NCBI GenBank assembly: GCA_035544835.1
Contig: DASZZV010000249.1
Location: forward strand, 1 to 7,328
Origin: DASZZV01 sp035544835
GTDB taxonomy: Bacteria > Acidobacteriota > Thermoanaerobaculia > Gp7-AA8
Direction: 5' to 3'
Length of the DNA: 7,328 nt
Within the stretch, counting starts at the first letter, position 1, and each line of letters starts with the position of its first letter. Below the pieces are notes generated by a model. The model was not told the origin of the DNA, did no database searches, and was given only the letters and a program-made list of their open reading frames with translations. This document shows, piece after piece, positions 5,858-7,328 of the stretch. The translations under genes were made by a program, and so were the position numbers.

Positions 5858-6571
5858 TTACGCGAGGGACGTGGCCGGAGGAGCACTCATACTTTGTTGC
5901 ACCTTTGCGCCCCTAATCAGAAGCCATAGCATGAACGCCATCTCTCCCAAGAAGGCTGGCGTGGCGATGCTGAAGACCATGTCCACGTGTTGCGGCAACA
6001 GCAAGCCCGTAAAGCTGAGGGCTACATAGGCGAAGCCGTTGATGATCAGCCAAACGCCCAGGAAGCGAGGAAGAAAGCCTGACCGGAACACGAGCAGCCC
6101 GAGGGGAAGGAGCCACAGCCCCCAAAAGATCTCGGAGACAATAGTTACCTGTTTATCCAAATTGAAGAACAGCATGGCGAGGGCGTCCCGCTGAGGTTTG
6201 TTGAATACGGTCAGAAAATCAGGACCGCGCAGGAATGCGAGGGTGGCCATTTGAAACGCCGCGCCCAGAAATGCCAGCGGAGCATCGATCAGAACCAGGA
6301 TCACCATGAGCGCGGCATGCTGCTGGTTCACCCCCTTGAGCAATTGGTAGAGAACCAGGACGACAGCAATGAAGAGGAGCTCGGAGACGAGCCCGACCAC
6401 AATGTCGCTCATGAACAACGACTGATGGGCCAGGATGTTATTGGCCGTCGCCGCAGAGTTTCCCCGCACGAACAACCTGCCAGGAACATACATGAGGGCA
6501 AACATGCCTGTGATTGTGACGAACAGGTACAGCAATCCTGCAACATGGGCGGTCCTTTTCGTTGGATGCAT
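5858..6571 (-). CDS. DUF4386 family membrane protein (copy 4, first in the run)
   Basis: A 237-residue multi-pass membrane protein of unknown function. ATG 6571 is preceded by AAGGAGAG at 8-10 bases. The N-terminus KRTAHVAGLLYLFVTITGMF (residues 5-24) is the canonical DUF4386 opening. The loop RGNSAATANNILAHQSLF (36-53) aligns with copy 2. Hydrophobic helices lie at about 9-29, 56-79, 85-114, 142-162, 169-192 and 200-220. RGPDFLTVF (115-123), VFRSGFLPRFLGVW (161-174) and the closing FMLWLLIRG (213-221) are family features. A polar 16-residue tail follows. The stop TAA (5858-5860) overlaps the ribosome binding site of the broken copy, so the gene pair was once tightly coupled. The ABC permease gene upstream ends 100 bases before this start. 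Confidence 0.9.
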   Translation of the reverse strand: MHPTKRTAHVAGLLYLFVTITGMFALMYVPGRLFVRGNSAATANNILAHQSLFMSDIVVGLVSELLFIAVVLVLYQLLKGVNQQHAALMVILVLIDAPLAFLGAAFQMATLAFLRGPDFLTVFNKPQRDALAMLFFNLDKQVTIVSEIFWGLWLLPLGLLVFRSGFLPRFLGVWLIINGFAYVALSFTGLLLPQHVDMVFSIATPAFLGEMAFMLWLLIRGAKVQQSMSAPPATSLA

Positions 6572-6626
6572 CGCTTTCTCTCCTTACTTCGTATTTTGGC
6601 AACAGGCTTCGGCGCGAGCGACTCGT

Positions 6627-6638
6627 GTCAGGCCTGAC
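6627..6638. repeat. 12-bp perfect palindrome GTCAGGCCTGAC
   Basis: A perfect two-fold symmetric 12-mer between the ABC permease stop and the first DUF4386 start, 56 bases before that ATG on the minus strand. It could be a regulator's operator or the base of an RNA hairpin. A single 12-bp palindrome can also occur by chance. Confidence 0.35.
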
Positions 6639-6643
6639 TGACG

Positions 6644-6662
6644 TTTGAAGATTTGCTTCAAA
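6644..6662. repeat. Inverted repeat TTTGAAG-ATTTG-CTTCAAA
   Basis: A perfect 7-bp stem with a 5-base loop, ten bases downstream of the ABC permease stop on the minus strand and next to the palindrome at 6627-6638. The stem is AT-rich and no T-run follows, so it is not a textbook terminator. It may be an operator or a weak terminator or attenuator between the permease and the DUF4386 genes. Confidence 0.35.
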
Positions 6663-6671
6663 TGGCGGTAA

Positions 6672-7328
6672 TCAGATCGGTTCCCGATTGCGGCGCAGCC
6701 TCACCGCGGCGGCGAGGAAGGCCGCGGCGAATACGAGCCCGACCCACAGACCGGGCCTCGACAGGAACTTCGCCGGATCGAGTTGCGTGAGCTGATCGAT
6801 GACCCCATGGGAACTACCCTTCGGCGCGAAGGCGAACCCCTCTTTCATGGCGCCCCCGAAGCGGTACTGCAGCATGGAGAGGAAATACGAAGTGTTGAAC
6901 GCAATCCTTTCCAGGGCTGACACCGCGAGGAGCGGTAGCACGGCCCAGAGAAGGGTGGCGCGCCGTGCCCAGGCCGAAACCAGCAGCAGCCAGCTGTAGA
7001 TTGGCGCCCACCAGAGCACAAACACGGTGAGGCCATAGATCATCACGAGCGGCCCCTGGAAGAAGTGGAATTCGGACCACAGGGTGCCGGCGCCCAGACC
7101 GCTTCCCTGCAGGATCATGGTGCCCAGCATCAGCAGGATGACCTGCGTGGCCTGGCCGATCACGAAGCCGAGCAGGGGCAATACCACGAGCGGAATGACC
7201 ACCTTCGACAGCACGGTCGTGCGATCCGGGACCGGCAGTGACTTCCAGAAGAGGATGCTGCGGTCGCGGCGTTCGCCGTACAGCGCGTCGAGGCAGTAGA
7301 ACATCCCGATGAGGAACGTGGTCAGCAT
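6672..7328 (-). CDS. ABC-2-type transporter permease, C-terminal part (5' end outside window)
   Basis: Membrane subunit of an ABC-2-type system, of the kind encoded beside an ATPase gene. The frame is open at the window edge. The edge codon happens to be ATG, but sequence before residue 1 is clearly missing because the first visible residues are already inside a helix (LTTFLIGMFYCLDALYGE). Residues 17-35 hold YGERRDRSILFWKSLPVPD, the cytoplasmic loop typical of these permeases. Further helices lie at about 41-73, 92-118, 123-145 and 193-210, and a soluble loop at about 150-190 (RFGGAMKEGFAF and LDPAKFLSRPGLW). The basic end RLRRNREPI is a normal C-terminus. The 218 residues seen are probably about two-thirds of the protein. 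The substrate cannot be told. The genes downstream on the same strand are DUF4386 proteins, after a 100-base gap. Confidence 0.82.
   Translation of the reverse strand: MLTTFLIGMFYCLDALYGERRDRSILFWKSLPVPDRTTVLSKVVIPLVVLPLLGFVIGQATQVILLMLGTMILQGSGLGAGTLWSEFHFFQGPLVMIYGLTVFVLWWAPIYSWLLLVSAWARRATLLWAVLPLLAVSALERIAFNTSYFLSMLQYRFGGAMKEGFAFAPKGSSHGVIDQLTQLDPAKFLSRPGLWVGLVFAAAFLAAAVRLRRNREPI

Noticed and set aside
6251..6637. A 128-codon plus-strand frame opposite DUF4386 copy 4
   Set aside because: Charged His/Gln/Glu-rich translation typical of the antisense of a membrane protein gene. It has no domain or start signal.

Overview
The window comes from a GC-rich (roughly 60 %) bacterial chromosome. 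The remains of a eukaryotic-like Ser/Thr kinase (eSTK) with a start of the type PGSRLGPYEII and a C-lobe of the type KNPDERWQTAHDVARQL, together with clustered DUF4386 membrane proteins and a SpoIIE-phosphatase partner-switching locus, suggest a soil-type bacterium of the Acidobacteria or a neighbouring phylum. This placement rests on recalled family style, not on a marker gene. No rRNA, tRNA, CRISPR array, insertion sequence or phage gene was seen.

Left half (1-3535, + strand): a compact signalling operon. It opens with the 3' part of an RsbW/SpoIIAB-type anti-sigma factor kinase. Two PPM (SpoIIE/RsbU-type) serine phosphatases follow. One is predicted soluble, with two GAF-like sensor domains. 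The other is membrane-bound, with two TM hairpins flanking a domain that looks PH-like. The kinase and first phosphatase abut or overlap, and the two phosphatase genes share an ATGA stop/start overlap, so the three are probably co-translated. In a partner switch the kinase phosphorylates a STAS anti-anti-sigma protein (not in this window) and the phosphatases remove that phosphate. The operon would therefore feed a cytoplasmic and a membrane signal into one switch.

Middle (3536-4025): no intact gene. It holds minus-strand debris of eSTK genes. A C-lobe fragment with a small internal deletion is followed directly, in another frame, by the conserved N-terminal start of a kinase. This looks like the scar of a collapsed tandem kinase array.

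Right half (4026-7328, - strand): a run reading right to left. First comes the C-terminal part of an ABC-2-type permease, entering from beyond the window. Then come a DUF4386 membrane protein, a broken DUF4386 copy that keeps its ribosome binding site and start but has lost the first two-thirds of the protein, and two more intact DUF4386 genes joined by an ATGA overlap. All four copies end in an LWLLI(K/R)G helix. The operon converges on the signalling operon, with the kinase debris between them. DUF4386 proteins have no established function, so the role of the cluster is unknown; a link to the ABC transporter is inferred only from shared strand and proximity.
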